Assembly (NCBI GenBank): GCA_007121335.1
Contig: SKLY01000004.1
Location: forward strand, 1-55,950
DNA: 55,950 nt
Direction of reading: 5' to 3'
Origin: Saprospiraceae bacterium
GTDB lineage: Bacteria; Bacteroidota; Bacteroidia; Chitinophagales; Saprospiraceae
A program made the translations under genes and the position numbers. Numbering within the stretch: position 1 is the first letter of the stretch; each line of letters starts with the position of its first letter. The notes beneath the pieces were generated by a model, which was not told the DNA's origin, ran no database searches, and saw nothing but the letters and a program-made list of their open reading frames with translations. Shown piece by piece: positions 1 to 9,989 of the stretch.

Positions 1-179
1 ATGTAGCAGGAAGAATGCACCCCCGTATCCGTTCTGCCACAACCCGTTATTCCAATCTGAGTCCGGAAAATTTTTGTCGCTGCCTCTTCCAGACATTGTT
101 GTACGGATAAATCATTGGGTTGAATTTGCCACCCCGAATACCGTGTACCACAATAAGCCACCAGGCCGAAATACTTCAT
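1..179 (-). CDS. truA: TruA, tRNA pseudouridine(38-40) synthase, N-terminal part (cut by window edge)
   Basis: The reading frame starts at the ATG at 179 and runs open off the left edge, giving 59 complete codons. The visible product has the TruA hallmarks: YSGWQIQP near residue 14 and GRTDTGVH near residue 50. The Asp of the latter motif is the catalytic aspartate of the pseudouridine synthases that modify positions 38-40 of the tRNA anticodon arm. A TAAATTTG box (184-191, minus strand) sits just before the start. The DoxX-like gene ends 51 bases upstream on the same strand, so the two could also be cotranscribed. The identification rests on motifs; the C-terminal part is outside the window. 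Confidence 0.9.
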   Translation of the reverse strand, partial: MKYFGLVAYCGTRYSGWQIQPNDLSVQQCLEEAATKIFRTQIGITGCGRTDTGVHSSCY

Positions 180-183
180 TCGG

Positions 184-191
184 CAAATTTA
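184..191 (-). promoter_or_regulatory. Candidate -7 promoter box before truA
   Basis: TAAATTTG matches the Bacteroidota -7 consensus TAnnTTTG and lies 4 bases before the truA ATG, so a transcript from it would be nearly leaderless. No convincing -33 TTTG is found at 17-23 bases upstream, so this is a weak call. Confidence 0.3.
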
Positions 192-230
192 CCCAAAAAG
201 GAACTTATCGGTCAGACTTTTGAAGTCAAA

Positions 231-587
231 TTACTCCTCTGGCGAAGCGAGCAGTCCATATGCAAAAGCACCACCGGCCAGAGCAACATCTTTCAAAAAG
301 TTGGTTGTAGATGCCTGGTCTCCATCAATGGCTCCACCCAAATGGATGCTAAGAGCAAAGATCAACAACATAATACCGAGGAGAAAACACGCAAGTCGGT
401 CATGCTTTTTGATAATAATGCTAATTGCGGCAAGTATCAGTGCTGCACCGGTGAGGTAAATCCAAAATACACCCCCAGGCAATGGCGCCATTTCAGCCAT
501 ACCACCCGCGTTCATAAAGTGAAAAACCCCGAAGATCAACATGGGGATTGCAAACAAGTACCTACCCAAAGCCAAGATTGAATTCAT
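231..587 (-). CDS. DoxX-like small integral membrane protein
   Basis: The 118-residue protein has four hydrophobic segments (about residues 5-25, 40-60, 67-85 and 95-113) and the GRYLFAIPMLIFGVFHF opening with the family's common position for a first helix plus FG...HF. This layout is that of DoxX/SURF4-like membrane proteins, whose exact biochemical role is usually unknown; some act with thioredoxin-like partners. It stands 286 bases from clpX, reads in the same direction and precedes truA by 51 bases. The family assignment is moderately sure and no function is claimed. Confidence 0.7.
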   Translation of the reverse strand: MNSILALGRYLFAIPMLIFGVFHFMNAGGMAEMAPLPGGVFWIYLTGAALILAAISIIIKKHDRLACFLLGIMLLIFALSIHLGGAIDGDQASTTNFLKDVALAGGAFAYGLLASPEE

Positions 588-873
588 GACAAAAATTTTT
601 TAAGATGAATAATGGGCCAAGATAGTTAATTAAATCCTAATCCACAACAATAATTTTGACAATCCGAAATTATTATATTTAAATTTTGAATGGCAATTTT
701 AACATTGTGTAGTTTATTGACTTTCAGTAGGCATGTAGCAGGATAGATTTGACACAGGTAAAGACATAAAGGAGTTAAAGTCATTCGCAGATTCCGATCT
801 ACAGCAGACTGGGATAAAAACCAGAATTAAATTGTAGTAAGTATTGGAAAATATTCCTCAATTACCGATTGGG

Positions 874-2091
874 TCAGGCGGCTGCAGGATTGATGAGGTT
901 GGAATCCTTGAGCTTTTCCTGTACGAACCGCTTATCCACCTTGAACACTCCCTTTCCCTTATTGGAGGGCATATCAAACATGGCATCGGTCAATATAGCT
1001 TCGCATATAGAGCGCAGACCTCGTGCCCCGAGTTTGTAATCAATGGCAGTTTGAGAGATAAAATCGAGTGCCCCATCTGTAAAGTGCAATTCGATCCCTT
1101 CCATTTCAAAGAGTTTGTGATACTGCTTGACAATGGCATTTTTGGGTTCGGTTAGAATGCGCTTAAGGGTAGTTTTGTCTAGAGATTGCAGGTGAGTTAG
1201 TACGGGCAGGCGTCCGAGTAGTTCCGGTATGAGGCCAAAAGTTTTAAGGTCCTGATGATTGATGTAGTTGAGCAGATTGTCGCGATCGACCTGTTGCCCG
1301 GTTTGCTTTGCAAATCCAATCACGGAGGTATTCAGGCGCTTGGCGATAACTCTTTCGATGCCGTCAAATGCCCCTCCACAAATAAAGAGGATGTTGCTGG
1401 TATCCACGGTAATCATCTTTTGCTCGGGGTGTTTTCGTCCACCTTGAGGAGGCACATTTACTTCCGTGCCCTCCAGCATTTTTAGCAGTGCCTGTTGCAC
1501 TCCCTCGCCTGACACATCTCTGGTAATCGAGGGGTTGTCAGCTCTTCGCGCCACTTTGTCAATTTCATCGATATACACTATGCCCTTTTCCGCAGCGGCC
1601 ACGTCAAAGTCTGCAGCATGAAGCAATCTACTGAGCATGCTCTCTACATCTTCACCCACATATCCCGCTTCTGTAAAAACGGTGGCATCCACGATGGCAA
1701 AGGGAACTTCCAGGAATTTCGCAATGGTTTTTGCGAGTAAAGTTTTACCGGTTCCTGTGCGCCCAACCAGCATGATATTGGACTTTTCCACGACCACCTC
1801 ATCCGTTTTGTCCATGGCCAGCCTTTTGAAGTGGTTGTAAACGGCCACCGACAGAAACTTTTTAGCAGCCTCCTGACCGATGACATAATCATCCAGGTGG
1901 TCCTTGAGTTTTTGCGGAGTAAAGGCCGAGAAATCAACTTTTCCGGATTTATCTTTTGGCACGTGCTGTCGAATCTCTTCCTGCACGATTTCATAGGCCT
2001 GTTCAATACAGAGTTCACAAATGTGGCCATCGATGCCGGCGACCAGCATCAGGGTTTCTGATTTTTTTCTGCCACAAAACGAACACTTCAT
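874..2091 (-). CDS. clpX: ClpX, ATP-dependent unfoldase of the ClpXP protease
   Basis: The product is a 405-residue AAA+ ATPase of normal ClpX length that recognises, unfolds and threads substrates into ClpP. The N-terminal zinc-binding domain is complete (Cys3, Cys6, Cys25, Cys28). Walker A is GRTGTGKT (110-117), where most ClpX have GPTGCGKT. The pore loop GYVG is at 143-146, Walker B IVYIDEID at 171-178, and the RKH substrate loop at 219-221. It lies 62 bases downstream of clpP and in the same direction as tig, the usual tig-clpP-clpX order, so a shared transcript is likely. Confidence 0.98.
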   Translation of the reverse strand: MKCSFCGRKKSETLMLVAGIDGHICELCIEQAYEIVQEEIRQHVPKDKSGKVDFSAFTPQKLKDHLDDYVIGQEAAKKFLSVAVYNHFKRLAMDKTDEVVVEKSNIMLVGRTGTGKTLLAKTIAKFLEVPFAIVDATVFTEAGYVGEDVESMLSRLLHAADFDVAAAEKGIVYIDEIDKVARRADNPSITRDVSGEGVQQALLKMLEGTEVNVPPQGGRKHPEQKMITVDTSNILFICGGAFDGIERVIAKRLNTSVIGFAKQTGQQVDRDNLLNYINHQDLKTFGLIPELLGRLPVLTHLQSLDKTTLKRILTEPKNAIVKQYHKLFEMEGIELHFTDGALDFISQTAIDYKLGARGLRSICEAILTDAMFDMPSNKGKGVFKVDKRFVQEKLKDSNLINPAAA

Positions 2092-2153
2092 CTTTCGAGC
2101 ATTTTTAGATTTTCAATACAGGGTCTGAACTCTACAGGGGAACCGGTGGAATA

Positions 2154-2858
2154 TTACTTATCAGCCTTTGCGTGCAGTCCCGGTCTTTGAAGAACCTCAT
2201 CCACCAATCCGTAATCCTTTGCTTCTGTGGCTGTCATCCAATTGTCTCTATCACAATCTACGCGAATTTTTTCATAGTCCTGTCCGGTGTGCTTTACAAG
2301 GATATCGTACAGGGCTTTTTGCTGCTCCTTTACGAGTTTGTAATAAATCTCCATATCGCTAACCTGACCCTGCATACCACCGAGAGGCTGGTGGATCATC
2401 ACCCGGCTGTGGGGAAGACAGGTTCTCTTTTGATTAGTTCCGGCAGAGAGGAGTACCGCCCCCATTGAGGCCGCCAATCCTGTACAGATGGTACCTACAT
2501 CAGGAGACACATACTGCATGGTATCGTAAATTCCAAGTCCGGCGATTACCGATCCACCCGGACTGTTGATAAACATTTGGATGTCTCTTTTGGCATCGGT
2601 GGATTCGAGGAACAGCAACTGTGCCTGCACCACATTGGCCACGTAGTCATTGATAGGTACACCCAGGAAAATAATGCGATCCATCATCAGCCTGGAAAAC
2701 ACATCCATGCCGACCACATTCATTTGGCGCTCCTCGATGACATGAGGTGTAAAGTTTCCGATATTGGGCGCTGCCTGTCCCATGTATTGATCAAGTGAAT
2801 TACCACTCATCCCGAGGTGATTCACTGCGTATTTTCTGAATTCATCTTTGTCAAACAT
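2154..2858 (-). CDS. clpP: ClpP, proteolytic subunit of the Clp protease
   Basis: The 234-residue serine protease forms the tetradecameric chamber in which ClpX-delivered proteins are degraded. The catalytic triad is visible: Ser131 in GLAASMGA, His156 in RVMIHQP and Asp205 in CDRDNWM. The N-terminus is about 30 residues longer than that of E. coli ClpP, as expected for a propeptide or a lineage extension. The gene lies between tig (118 bases upstream) and clpX (62 bases downstream), all on the minus strand. Confidence 0.98.
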   Translation of the reverse strand: MFDKDEFRKYAVNHLGMSGNSLDQYMGQAAPNIGNFTPHVIEERQMNVVGMDVFSRLMMDRIIFLGVPINDYVANVVQAQLLFLESTDAKRDIQMFINSPGGSVIAGLGIYDTMQYVSPDVGTICTGLAASMGAVLLSAGTNQKRTCLPHSRVMIHQPLGGMQGQVSDMEIYYKLVKEQQKALYDILVKHTGQDYEKIRVDCDRDNWMTATEAKDYGLVDEVLQRPGLHAKADK

Positions 2859-2976
2859 AATCGATTCGTTATTTTAGTATCAAACAAAAACAAGTTCCAA
2901 AAGATGTCAAAATGGGCTACCTTTAACAGAACCGCCTTAACAACAATAATATACCGGGAAATTTGTTTACAGGACT

Positions 2977-4368
2977 TTACTCTTCTTCAGAGCGGTCCGG
3001 GAAAGTTGCTTTCAGCGTTTCCTCCAGTTCCTCAAGGCTGACTTCCTTTTCAACCTTATTTACTTCCTCCACCACTTTTTTGATAATCTTGCTTCCAAAA
3101 ATGCTGTTGCGGGCCTCGTTCTTGCTGTTCTCATCCTCTGACATTCTCGCGTAGAGCATCTCTACAATCTGCGGGTGTGCACTGGCGCCAAATTGGGAGC
3201 GAATCTGATTTAGTAAAAACCCCTTTATCTCTTCTTCCGTGACTTTGATATCGTATTTGTCGCTCAATTTTCCAACCAACAGGTGGAACATGGACTCTTG
3301 CTTTTCTTCCCCGGTCAGCTCTCTGCCCTTGTCACCGCCCAGAATAAACTCATCCACAAACTTTTGGGGCAGATCAAAGTCGTTTTTAGTCTTAATCCTT
3401 TGTGTGAATTCGTGGAAAACCAGGTTGTCGCTCTTACTCTTCAACTCCATCTGAATGTTTTCTCCTATGATTTCACGGAGCTTATCAAAACTTTCGATGG
3501 GCTGTTCCGGAGGCGATATTCTTTTCAGGAAATCCTCATTCAGTTCAGGTAGCTTTTTCACCGATACACCATCTATTGCCCAGTTCCACTTAATTGAATG
3601 AAAGTTTTCGGGCAACTCGAATTCCGGGTTCTCTTCTTCACTCTGCTCATTCACTTTTCGCGCATATGAACTCTCTACATTGTCTCTGTAGGGTTCCAAT
3701 ATGGCCTCTTCAATAGTGCCATGGATTTCATCTCCAACCTTTTTAGCGGTGAGTTTCTCCTTAAATTCCCCTGAAAATTCACTCCAAATGAATTTCATGT
3801 TGAAGGGTTGCATATCCGACTGATCGTCCGGGGGATTCAACTCAAATGTAATTCCTGTAGAATCTTCGGTCACGACTTCCTCCACATCTTCGAGGTTGGC
3901 ATTGTTTCTCCTCAAGTGCTCAATTTCTTCATCAATACGCTCATCGACGTCTTTAACCACCAGGTATTCGTACTCATTGTCCGTAGCCCATCCCTTAAAG
4001 TCTTCCAGGGCGGGGCGTATGAGAAGGTCAAACTCAAAGGTGTAATCCTCTTTGTCCTTTGGATCAAAAGTATATGATTTCTGGGTTTCAGCGGGAATAG
4101 GACTGAAGGAAAACTCGATTTCCTCACTATTGAGAAACTCCTCCATTTTCTTGTTGATCATGTCAAAAATGATCCGATAGAGGATGGATTGCCCCTGTGT
4201 TTTTTGAACAAAACCCAGAGGCGTCTTGCCCTTTCGAAAACCCTTCATGTCGGTTTTACGAGCCACATCGTTAAGCTCCTTTTTGTAAGTCGGCCAATAA
4301 TCGTCGGTTGAAATTTTCAACGTTAGGCGTTCGATATCGGGGCTCACATTTTTTCTGGAAATTTCCAT
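2977..4368 (-). CDS. tig: Trigger factor, ribosome-associated chaperone
   Basis: The 463-residue protein has the three-part layout of trigger factor. An N-terminal ribosome-binding domain carries the signature GFRKGKTP at residues 43-50, which docks on ribosomal protein L23. A divergent middle domain sits at the PPIase position, and a long charged helical C-terminal domain follows. The start is the ATG at 4368. An in-frame start at 4494 exists, but it would translate the tRNA-Leu gene and so is rejected. It binds nascent chains before other folding factors. The downstream clpP-clpX pair on the same strand links folding with degradation. Confidence 0.93.
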   Translation of the reverse strand: MEISRKNVSPDIERLTLKISTDDYWPTYKKELNDVARKTDMKGFRKGKTPLGFVQKTQGQSILYRIIFDMINKKMEEFLNSEEIEFSFSPIPAETQKSYTFDPKDKEDYTFEFDLLIRPALEDFKGWATDNEYEYLVVKDVDERIDEEIEHLRRNNANLEDVEEVVTEDSTGITFELNPPDDQSDMQPFNMKFIWSEFSGEFKEKLTAKKVGDEIHGTIEEAILEPYRDNVESSYARKVNEQSEEENPEFELPENFHSIKWNWAIDGVSVKKLPELNEDFLKRISPPEQPIESFDKLREIIGENIQMELKSKSDNLVFHEFTQRIKTKNDFDLPQKFVDEFILGGDKGRELTGEEKQESMFHLLVGKLSDKYDIKVTEEEIKGFLLNQIRSQFGASAHPQIVEMLYARMSEDENSKNEARNSIFGSKIIKKVVEEVNKVEKEVSLEELEETLKATFPDRSEEE

Positions 4369-4467
4369 AAAAGAATTACTGATTTTTGGAGCGGAAATAA
4401 CCGCAAAATTTGGTGGGTATTGCAGGGAGATGACTTCAGGCGTCAACCCTTGCGAAAAAATAAAAAG

Positions 4468-4550
4468 TGCGGGTGGAGGGACTCGAACCCCCACGCCTTA
4501 GCGGCACCAGATCCTAAGTCTGGCGCGTCTACCAATTCCGCCACACCCGC
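4468..4550 (-). tRNA. tRNA-Leu (anticodon UAG)
   Basis: The minus strand folds as an 83-base class II tRNA. The 7-bp acceptor stem pairs GCGGGTG with CACCCGC, followed by discriminator A. The anticodon stem CCAGA/TCTGG encloses loop CTTAGGA, giving anticodon UAG, which reads CUA and, by wobble, other CUN codons. A long variable arm and the T-loop GGTTCGAGTCC are present. The 3' CCA is not encoded; the gene cca in this window can add it. The gene sits 99 bases upstream of tig on the same strand. Confidence 0.96.
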
Positions 4551-4603
4551 ATTTTAACATCAAACCAAACGGAACTTTTCCGCCGGATTTCTTAAAAGGA
4601 CTG

Positions 4604-4634
4604 CAAAGATACGCTTATATTCAATAACTGCCAA
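4604..4634 (-). promoter_or_regulatory. Candidate promoter for tRNA-Leu / tig
   Basis: On the minus strand, TTG (4634-4632), a 20-base spacer and TATCTTTG (4611-4604) fit the Bacteroidota pattern TTTG-N(17-23)-TAnnTTTG. Transcription would begin near 4597, about 47 bases before the mature tRNA 5' end. It lies back to back with the promoter proposed for the (p)ppGpp synthetase gene. Confidence 0.45.
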
Positions 4635-4661
4635 CAAGCCAGGAGAAAATTTTTTTTACAC

Positions 4662-4691
4662 TTTGCGGATAAATTATTGGTCTTATTTTTG
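4662..4691 (+). promoter_or_regulatory. Candidate promoter for the (p)ppGpp synthetase gene
   Basis: TTTG (4662-4665), an 18-base spacer and TATTTTTG (4684-4691) match both elements of the Bacteroidota promoter consensus. The predicted transcript start is about 30 bases before the ATG at 4729. Confidence 0.5.
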
Positions 4692-4728
4692 TTGTACCTA
4701 AGCGAATCATAAAGTTTGTCAAATTAAA

Positions 4729-6951
4729 ATGACTGAAACGAAACCCATAGCACAGGACGAGAAGCTGCTGATCCAAAAGGCATACAGGCGGATGATGCGT
4801 TCCATCAAAACGGAAGTGCATCCCGAGGATAAGGTCAATATAAAAAGGGCTTATGATATGGCAGTTTCTGCACATGCCGATCAGCGCAGGAAGTCGGGTG
4901 AACCTTATGTTTTACATCCTATCGAGGTAGCGCGAATTTGCGCCGCTGAAATCGGACTTGGACCCACGGCTATAATTTGCGCCTTGCTTCACGATGTGGT
5001 TGAGGACACGCCCGTTACACTGGAAGAGATTCGCGAGATTTTTGGTGATAAAATTGCCCGCATTGTAGATGGGCTGACCAAGCTTGACGGCACCTACAGT
5101 TACAACAGTCCCCAGGCAGAGAACTTCAAAAAGGTGATTTCCACGCTTATCGAGGATGTTCGGGTAGTGCTTATCAAGATGGCAGACAGGCTTCACAATC
5201 TTCGTACAATCGGGTCGATGCCTCATCAAAAGCAGCTTAAAATCGCAGCCGAAACCAATTATATATACTCCCCCCTGGCCCACCGCCTCGGATTATACAA
5301 TATAAGGGTGGAATTTCAAGATCTGTGTATGCGGATTACCGACCCGGAGACTTACAGGGAAATTTCCGAGAAACTGCAGCAATCAAAGAACGAGCGAAAC
5401 AGATACATTCAGGAGTTTATCCGGCCTTTGCGCAAAAAACTGGAGCAACTCAATCTTCCCTACCGCATTACCGGAAGGCCAAAATCGATCTCTTCCATTT
5501 GGAATAAAATCCAGACCAAAAACGTCGATTTTGAGGAGATTTATGATCTTTTTGCCATCAGAATCATAGTGGATGTGCCATTGGATGTAGAGAAAAACAT
5601 TTGCTGGCAAATTTACTCCATTGTAACCGATGTGCATCCACCCATTCCGGAGCGGTTGAAAGATTGGATTACGACCCCCAAATCCAACGGCTACGAATCC
5701 CTACACACAACGGTAATAGGTCCTAAGGGAAGGTATGTGGAAATCCAAATCCGAACGGAACGAATGGATGAGATTGCAGAGCGTGGATTTGCTGCCCACT
5801 GGAAATACAAGGGGGTCAAAAACCAGAAGGATGTGTATGAAATGTGGTTGGACAATATCCGGGAAATACTTGAGGACCAGGAGCACGAAGACCCAGTGGA
5901 ATTCCTCTCCGACTTCAAAACCAACCTCTTTAAGGAAGAGGTCTATGTATATACCCCAAAGGGAGATATGAAGATTCTGCCAAAGGGTGCTACAGCTCTG
6001 GATTTTGCTTTCTCCATTCACACGGACATTGGCTACCATGCTTCAGCCATCAAAGTCAATAACAAGCTCGTGCCCATGGGGTATGAGCTTCAAAACGGCG
6101 ACCAGGTCCACGTTACAACCAACAAAAACCAGAAGCCCAATGACGATTGGATCAAAATGGTAAAAACCGGAAAGGCCAAGTCAAAAATTCGCTCCTCCCT
6201 CAAGGAGGAAAAACGCAAAAAGGGGGAATTTGGAAAGGAAGCCCTGGAGCGAAAACTCAAGAATATGAAGGTGGATTTTGAGCAGGCTGTGGAATTTCTT
6301 GTAAAACACTACAACTACAACAACCACCCGGAACTCTTTTACGACATTTACAAAGGAGAATTTGACCTTGCTGAGCTCAAAAAATTTGGGGTGGAAAACC
6401 ATCAGTTGATTAATAAAAAAGTGGAGAGTCCACAAGAAAAAACTGAATCAAAGGGAGAAATTGCCCCCTCAGATCGATTTAAGGCTAAGGACAGCGCAAG
6501 TAAGATCCTTGTGAACGGCGAACCGGCAGACCAATATCACTACTCACTGGCGACCTGTTGCAACCCAGTACAAGGCGACTCCATATTTGCCTTTTTTACC
6601 GCCGGATCGGGCTTGAAGATTCACAGAACCAATTGCCCCAACTCTACCCACCTTATGGCCAACTATGGATACAGAGTCATGAAGGCAGAATGGGTGGATA
6701 AAATAGGAGAGTCTTTCCAGGTCAATCTCAAGATAATAGGTGTTGACGATGGACCGGGAGTAATAGAGCGCCTTACCACCACCATCTCGTCCAAACTTGG
6801 ATTGAACATCCGATCATTTAACATTGAGGGGTCCGGTGGGTATTTTGAGGGCAACATGAGCATTTTGGTCATGAACAAAAACCAAATGGAGATAGTCATC
6901 AGGACGCTGAAAAACCTTAAGGGCATTACCAACGTTATCAGAACCAGTTAA
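4729..6951 (+). CDS. Bifunctional (p)ppGpp synthetase/hydrolase (RelA/SpoT family)
   Basis: This 740-residue long RSH enzyme makes and degrades the stringent-response alarmone. In order it has an HD hydrolase domain (His49, and HDVVED at 88-93), a RelA_SpoT nucleotidyltransferase domain (about 230-350, with [12 protein letters not shown] and SNGYESLHT), a TGS domain (about 390-450, [20 protein letters not shown]) and a C-terminal ACT domain (about 665-740). An intact HD motif indicates that hydrolysis is retained. It leads a plus-strand run with a Fur-family gene 17 bases downstream and purA, an order common in Bacteroidota. PurA is itself a known target of (p)ppGpp inhibition in other bacteria. 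Confidence 0.96.
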   Translation: MTETKPIAQDEKLLIQKAYRRMMRSIKTEVHPEDKVNIKRAYDMAVSAHADQRRKSGEPYVLHPIEVARICAAEIGLGPTAIICALLHDVVEDTPVTLEEIREIFGDKIARIVDGLTKLDGTYSYNSPQAENFKKVISTLIEDVRVVLIKMADRLHNLRTIGSMPHQKQLKIAAETNYIYSPLAHRLGLYNIRVEFQDLCMRITDPETYREISEKLQQSKNERNRYIQEFIRPLRKKLEQLNLPYRITGRPKSISSIWNKIQTKNVDFEEIYDLFAIRIIVDVPLDVEKNICWQIYSIVTDVHPPIPERLKDWITTPKSNGYESLHTTVIGPKGRYVEIQIRTERMDEIAERGFAAHWKYKGVKNQKDVYEMWLDNIREILEDQEHEDPVEFLSDFKTNLFKEEVYVYTPKGDMKILPKGATALDFAFSIHTDIGYHASAIKVNNKLVPMGYELQNGDQVHVTTNKNQKPNDDWIKMVKTGKAKSKIRSSLKEEKRKKGEFGKEALERKLKNMKVDFEQAVEFLVKHYNYNNHPELFYDIYKGEFDLAELKKFGVENHQLINKKVESPQEKTESKGEIAPSDRFKAKDSASKILVNGEPADQYHYSLATCCNPVQGDSIFAFFTAGSGLKIHRTNCPNSTHLMANYGYRVMKAEWVDKIGESFQVNLKIIGVDDGPGVIERLTTTISSKLGLNIRSFNIEGSGGYFEGNMSILVMNKNQMEIVIRTLKNLKGITNVIRTS

Positions 6952-6968
6952 GGTTTAGAAAAACTACC

Positions 6969-7454
6969 ATGGGAGTTTCCAAAGACAAAGAGCAGTCAGC
7001 TGAACAGGTTTCTGAAACCGTAAAGAATATTTTCAGAGACTTTCTGGAGGAAAACAAATTCAGAAAGACCCCTGAGCGCTTTGCCATTCTGGAGGAGATT
7101 TACAACCGCGATGACCACTTTGACGCTGAGTCACTATACGTACACATGAAAAACCAGAACTACCGCGTCAGCAGGGCGACTGTTTACAACACACTCGAAA
7201 TCCTTGTTGACTGCGATCTGGTAAAAAAACTGCAATTTGGTCAAAACCTCACGCACTACGAGAAGTCTTACGGCTTCAAACAACACGACCACCTCATCTG
7301 TGAAAAATGTGGCAAGGTTGTGGAGTTTTGCGACCCCAGGATACAACAGATCAAAGACATCATAGGCGACATTCTGAAATTCCGAATCACCCATCACGCC
7401 CTCAACCTCTACGGTGTTTGTGAAAGCTGTGACAAAAATCCGAAAGAGGATTGA
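6969..7454 (+). CDS. Fur/PerR-family metalloregulator
   Basis: The 161-residue product has an N-terminal winged helix (about 20-90, with [14 protein letters not shown] and the recognition helix region [11 protein letters not shown]) and a metal-binding dimerisation domain. Two Cys pairs, CEKC near 112-115 and CESC near 153-156, form the structural zinc site, and HQHDH-like histidines supply the regulatory site. Whether it senses iron, zinc or peroxide cannot be decided from sequence alone. It starts 17 bases after the (p)ppGpp synthetase stop, so both are probably cotranscribed. Confidence 0.92.
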   Translation: MGVSKDKEQSAEQVSETVKNIFRDFLEENKFRKTPERFAILEEIYNRDDHFDAESLYVHMKNQNYRVSRATVYNTLEILVDCDLVKKLQFGQNLTHYEKSYGFKQHDHLICEKCGKVVEFCDPRIQQIKDIIGDILKFRITHHALNLYGVCESCDKNPKED

Positions 7455-7627
7455 TTCCCCCCAGAACCCTGAATCAGGTATAATACACCTGCCAATTTTC
7501 CATCGTAATTTTTCCACCATCCATTTTTAGTGGCCTATTTTCCCAACCTCATCCTCTTTTTTCACACCAAAAAGTGAATATTTGTCAATAATGCATGAGG
7601 AAAAAAGATAAACTGTCCAAAGTGACT

Positions 7628-7635
7628 TACCTTTG
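7628..7635 (+). promoter_or_regulatory. Candidate -7 promoter box before purA
   Basis: TACCTTTG matches TAnnTTTG and would place transcription about 18 bases before the purA ATG at 7661. No TTG lies at the expected -33 distance, so support is partial. A separate purA promoter would fit the 206-base gap after the Fur gene. Confidence 0.35.
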
Positions 7636-7660
7636 AGCCATAAATCAATTTGACGAATAA

Positions 7661-8932
7661 ATGGCTGTTGACGTATTGATAGGTTTACAATGGGGCGATG
7701 AAGGAAAGGGAAAAATTGTGGACCTTCTTTCAGAGAATTACGATGCGATTTGTAGATTTCAGGGTGGTCCGAATGCGGGACATACAATTGAAATTGGCGA
7801 TCAAAAGCACGTTCTTCACACTATTCCCTCAGGAATATTCAGAAAACACACCATCAATTTGGTGGGAAACGGGTTGGTAATTGATCCAATTACTTTCCAG
7901 CGTGAAATTGAAGGACTAATGCAATCCGGTCTGGACTGCAGAGAAAATTTGTATGTAGCGCTGAAGGCACATCTCATTCTCCCTACTCACCGGATGCTCG
8001 ATGCCGGATCAGAAGCTCATAAAGGAAAAGAAAAAATCGGTTCCACCCTGAGGGGAATCGGTCCGACCTACATGGACAAAACCGGCAGGAACGGACTTCG
8101 GGTCGGTGACATACTCAGACAGGACTTTAAAAAGCGGTATGAAAAACTGAGGGAAAAACACCTCGGTCTTGCATCTATGTATCCCAATGTGGATTTTGAC
8201 CTGGCCGGTGAAGAGGAAAAATGGTTCAAAGCAATTGACCAAATGAGAAATATGAAGTTGGTCAATTGTGAATATTTTATGTCTCAAATGCTGAGTGATA
8301 GAAAAAAAATTCTGGCAGAGGGAGCTCAGGGAACCATGCTCGACATCACCTACGGCACCTACCCCTTCGTAACTTCATCCAACACCATTACCGCAGGAGT
8401 GTGTGATGGGCTCGGAGTGCCGCCATCGGCTATCGGAAATGTCATGGGAATCACAAAAGCTTACTGCACCAGAGTGGGCAGTGGACCCTTCCCCACAGAA
8501 CTTTTTGACGAGGACGGGGAGGCCCTTATGGAAGCGGGCAGGGAATTCGGAGCAACCACCGGAAGGCAGAGACGCTGCGGTTGGGTTGACATCCCTCAAC
8601 TCAGGTACGTCTGCATGATAAACGGAGTAACGGAACTCACAGTAACCAAATTGGATGTCCTTTCCGCAGTTAAAACTTTTAAAGCTGCCACCTCATACCA
8701 ACTCCAAAATGGGGATTGGACAAGTGAATTTCCCTTTGATGCAGAATCAGATATAGCCAAAATAAAGTACCTGGAGTTCAATGGCTGGGATGACGATTTG
8801 GAACACTTAAAATCCTATGACCAACTACCTGAACAGGCCGGAAAGTTTATCCGGTTTTTAGAAAGCGAGTTAGGCATTCCTGTAAAATTGGTCTCCGTGG
8901 GTCCTGAACGAAATCAAACTATTTTCAGGTAA
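7661..8932 (+). CDS. purA: Adenylosuccinate synthetase
   Basis: The 423-residue enzyme joins IMP and aspartate using GTP, the first step from IMP to AMP. The N-terminal GTP-binding P-loop variant GDEGKGK is at about 13-19, and the IMP-binding NAGHTI motif is at about 39-44. The conserved central QGTMLDITYGTYPFVTSSNT region and the Arg-rich GATTGRQRRCGW region are also intact. Length is normal. It follows the Fur-family gene after 206 bases, a neighbourhood conserved in Bacteroidota. Confidence 0.98.
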   Translation: MAVDVLIGLQWGDEGKGKIVDLLSENYDAICRFQGGPNAGHTIEIGDQKHVLHTIPSGIFRKHTINLVGNGLVIDPITFQREIEGLMQSGLDCRENLYVALKAHLILPTHRMLDAGSEAHKGKEKIGSTLRGIGPTYMDKTGRNGLRVGDILRQDFKKRYEKLREKHLGLASMYPNVDFDLAGEEEKWFKAIDQMRNMKLVNCEYFMSQMLSDRKKILAEGAQGTMLDITYGTYPFVTSSNTITAGVCDGLGVPPSAIGNVMGITKAYCTRVGSGPFPTELFDEDGEALMEAGREFGATTGRQRRCGWVDIPQLRYVCMINGVTELTVTKLDVLSAVKTFKAATSYQLQNGDWTSEFPFDAESDIAKIKYLEFNGWDDDLEHLKSYDQLPEQAGKFIRFLESELGIPVKLVSVGPERNQTIFR

Positions 8933-9035
8933 TGCTAAACTGAAACAGAGGATTGAGTCGAAAATAAGCCATGCAAATCGGGGCTCAACAAGCCGTACAC
9001 CACTCCGGGATTTGCAAGGTTGACCTGGCTAATGA

Positions 9036-9989
9036 TCAATCCAAATAACCGATGTGGTAAAGTGCATCTCCCTGATAAACAATCGGAGAATAGCTGTTGC
9101 CTATCACAAAACCATTCCTCGTACTTTTCACCTCGTATTCTTTAGGTTCCAGCAGGTCCTGAATCAGTCCTATTACTTCACCGTTTTTCACCGGATCGCC
9201 GGATTTTTTTTGGGGAATAAAAAAACCGGACTGGGCTGCCCTCCTCCAAATAGAACCCGATAGTTGCAGGAGCGGGTATTCTTTATCATCTCTGTACTCC
9301 ACCATTTCCAGGTAATCCAAAATGCGGTAAATTCCCCGCAATCCCATATTGATAACAAATTCATCCCGGCGTTGTGCCTCACCACCCTCATAAACCAATA
9401 TCGACTTGTTTCCCTTGCGCGCGATTTTGCGAAGTGACTTTGCAATAGTAGGTTTTGAAATGATAAAAGGGGGGTTAAAAACCCTGGCCAATTCGAGAGA
9501 GCGGTCGTCCCCACTTGTGTAGCGGATCTGAGGGAAATTGTAACGCCCCAATCCACCGGTGTGAAAATCAAGGATAACATCGGTAAGCGGAAGAATTTCA
9601 GTGGTAAGTGAACTGGCTACCCTTGATGCCAGCGAGCCAAATCTGCTACCCGGAAAGGAGCGATTTACATCCTTTCCATCCGGGACATCCCTGCTGAAAT
9701 TCAGAAAGCCGTAAATATTGAGTAGGGGAATGACGATCAGGGAGCCCGATTTCAAGCTGGCAGGGGCAAAATTTCGCAAAAACTGTCTCACGATTTCGAC
9801 CCCATCAATTTCATCGCCGTGCATACCAGCCAGCAGCAACACAACTGGTCCTGGTTTATCAGAGCGAAAAACACTGGCATTGATATTTATCCTGTTGCCT
9901 GAGGGCAATTTGCCCACACTGATCTTCACCTGTTTATGCTCACCCAATGCAATATCTGTTTTGTTTATGCTGAAATCAGTTTCCTTCAT
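9036..9989 (-). CDS. Succinylglutamate desuccinylase/aspartoacylase-family zinc hydrolase
   Basis: The 317-residue M14-like hydrolase has the zinc ligands in GMHGDEIDG and the third ligand in the DFHTGG motif. The C-terminal part has the small beta domain typical of this family. The start is taken at the ATG at 9989; a TTG seven codons upstream is also possible. The frame overlaps the end of the rimK-like gene by 14 bases, so translation is probably coupled. In other bacteria the pair rimK plus this hydrolase is recurrent, often with a RimB-type protease that is absent here. Its substrate is unknown; reversal or trimming of a RimK-made amide is an inference. Confidence 0.85.
   Translation of the reverse strand: MKETDFSINKTDIALGEHKQVKISVGKLPSGNRININASVFRSDKPGPVVLLLAGMHGDEIDGVEIVRQFLRNFAPASLKSGSLIVIPLLNIYGFLNFSRDVPDGKDVNRSFPGSRFGSLASRVASSLTTEILPLTDVILDFHTGGLGRYNFPQIRYTSGDDRSLELARVFNPPFIISKPTIAKSLRKIARKGNKSILVYEGGEAQRRDEFVINMGLRGIYRILDYLEMVEYRDDKEYPLLQLSGSIWRRAAQSGFFIPQKKSGDPVKNGEVIGLIQDLLEPKEYEVKSTRNGFVIGNSYSPIVYQGDALYHIGYLD

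Noticed and set aside
120-581. Long plus-strand open frame opposite truA and the DoxX-like gene
   Set aside because: It lies antisense to two recognised genes and has no family features.
4369-4494. N-terminal extension of trigger factor
   Set aside because: It translates part of the tRNA-Leu gene and has no family similarity.
8973-9015. Hairpin GCAAATC...GATTTGC with inner GGCT/AGCC between purA and the aspartoacylase-like gene
   Set aside because: No T-run follows on either strand and the stem has internal mismatches, so a terminator call is not supported.
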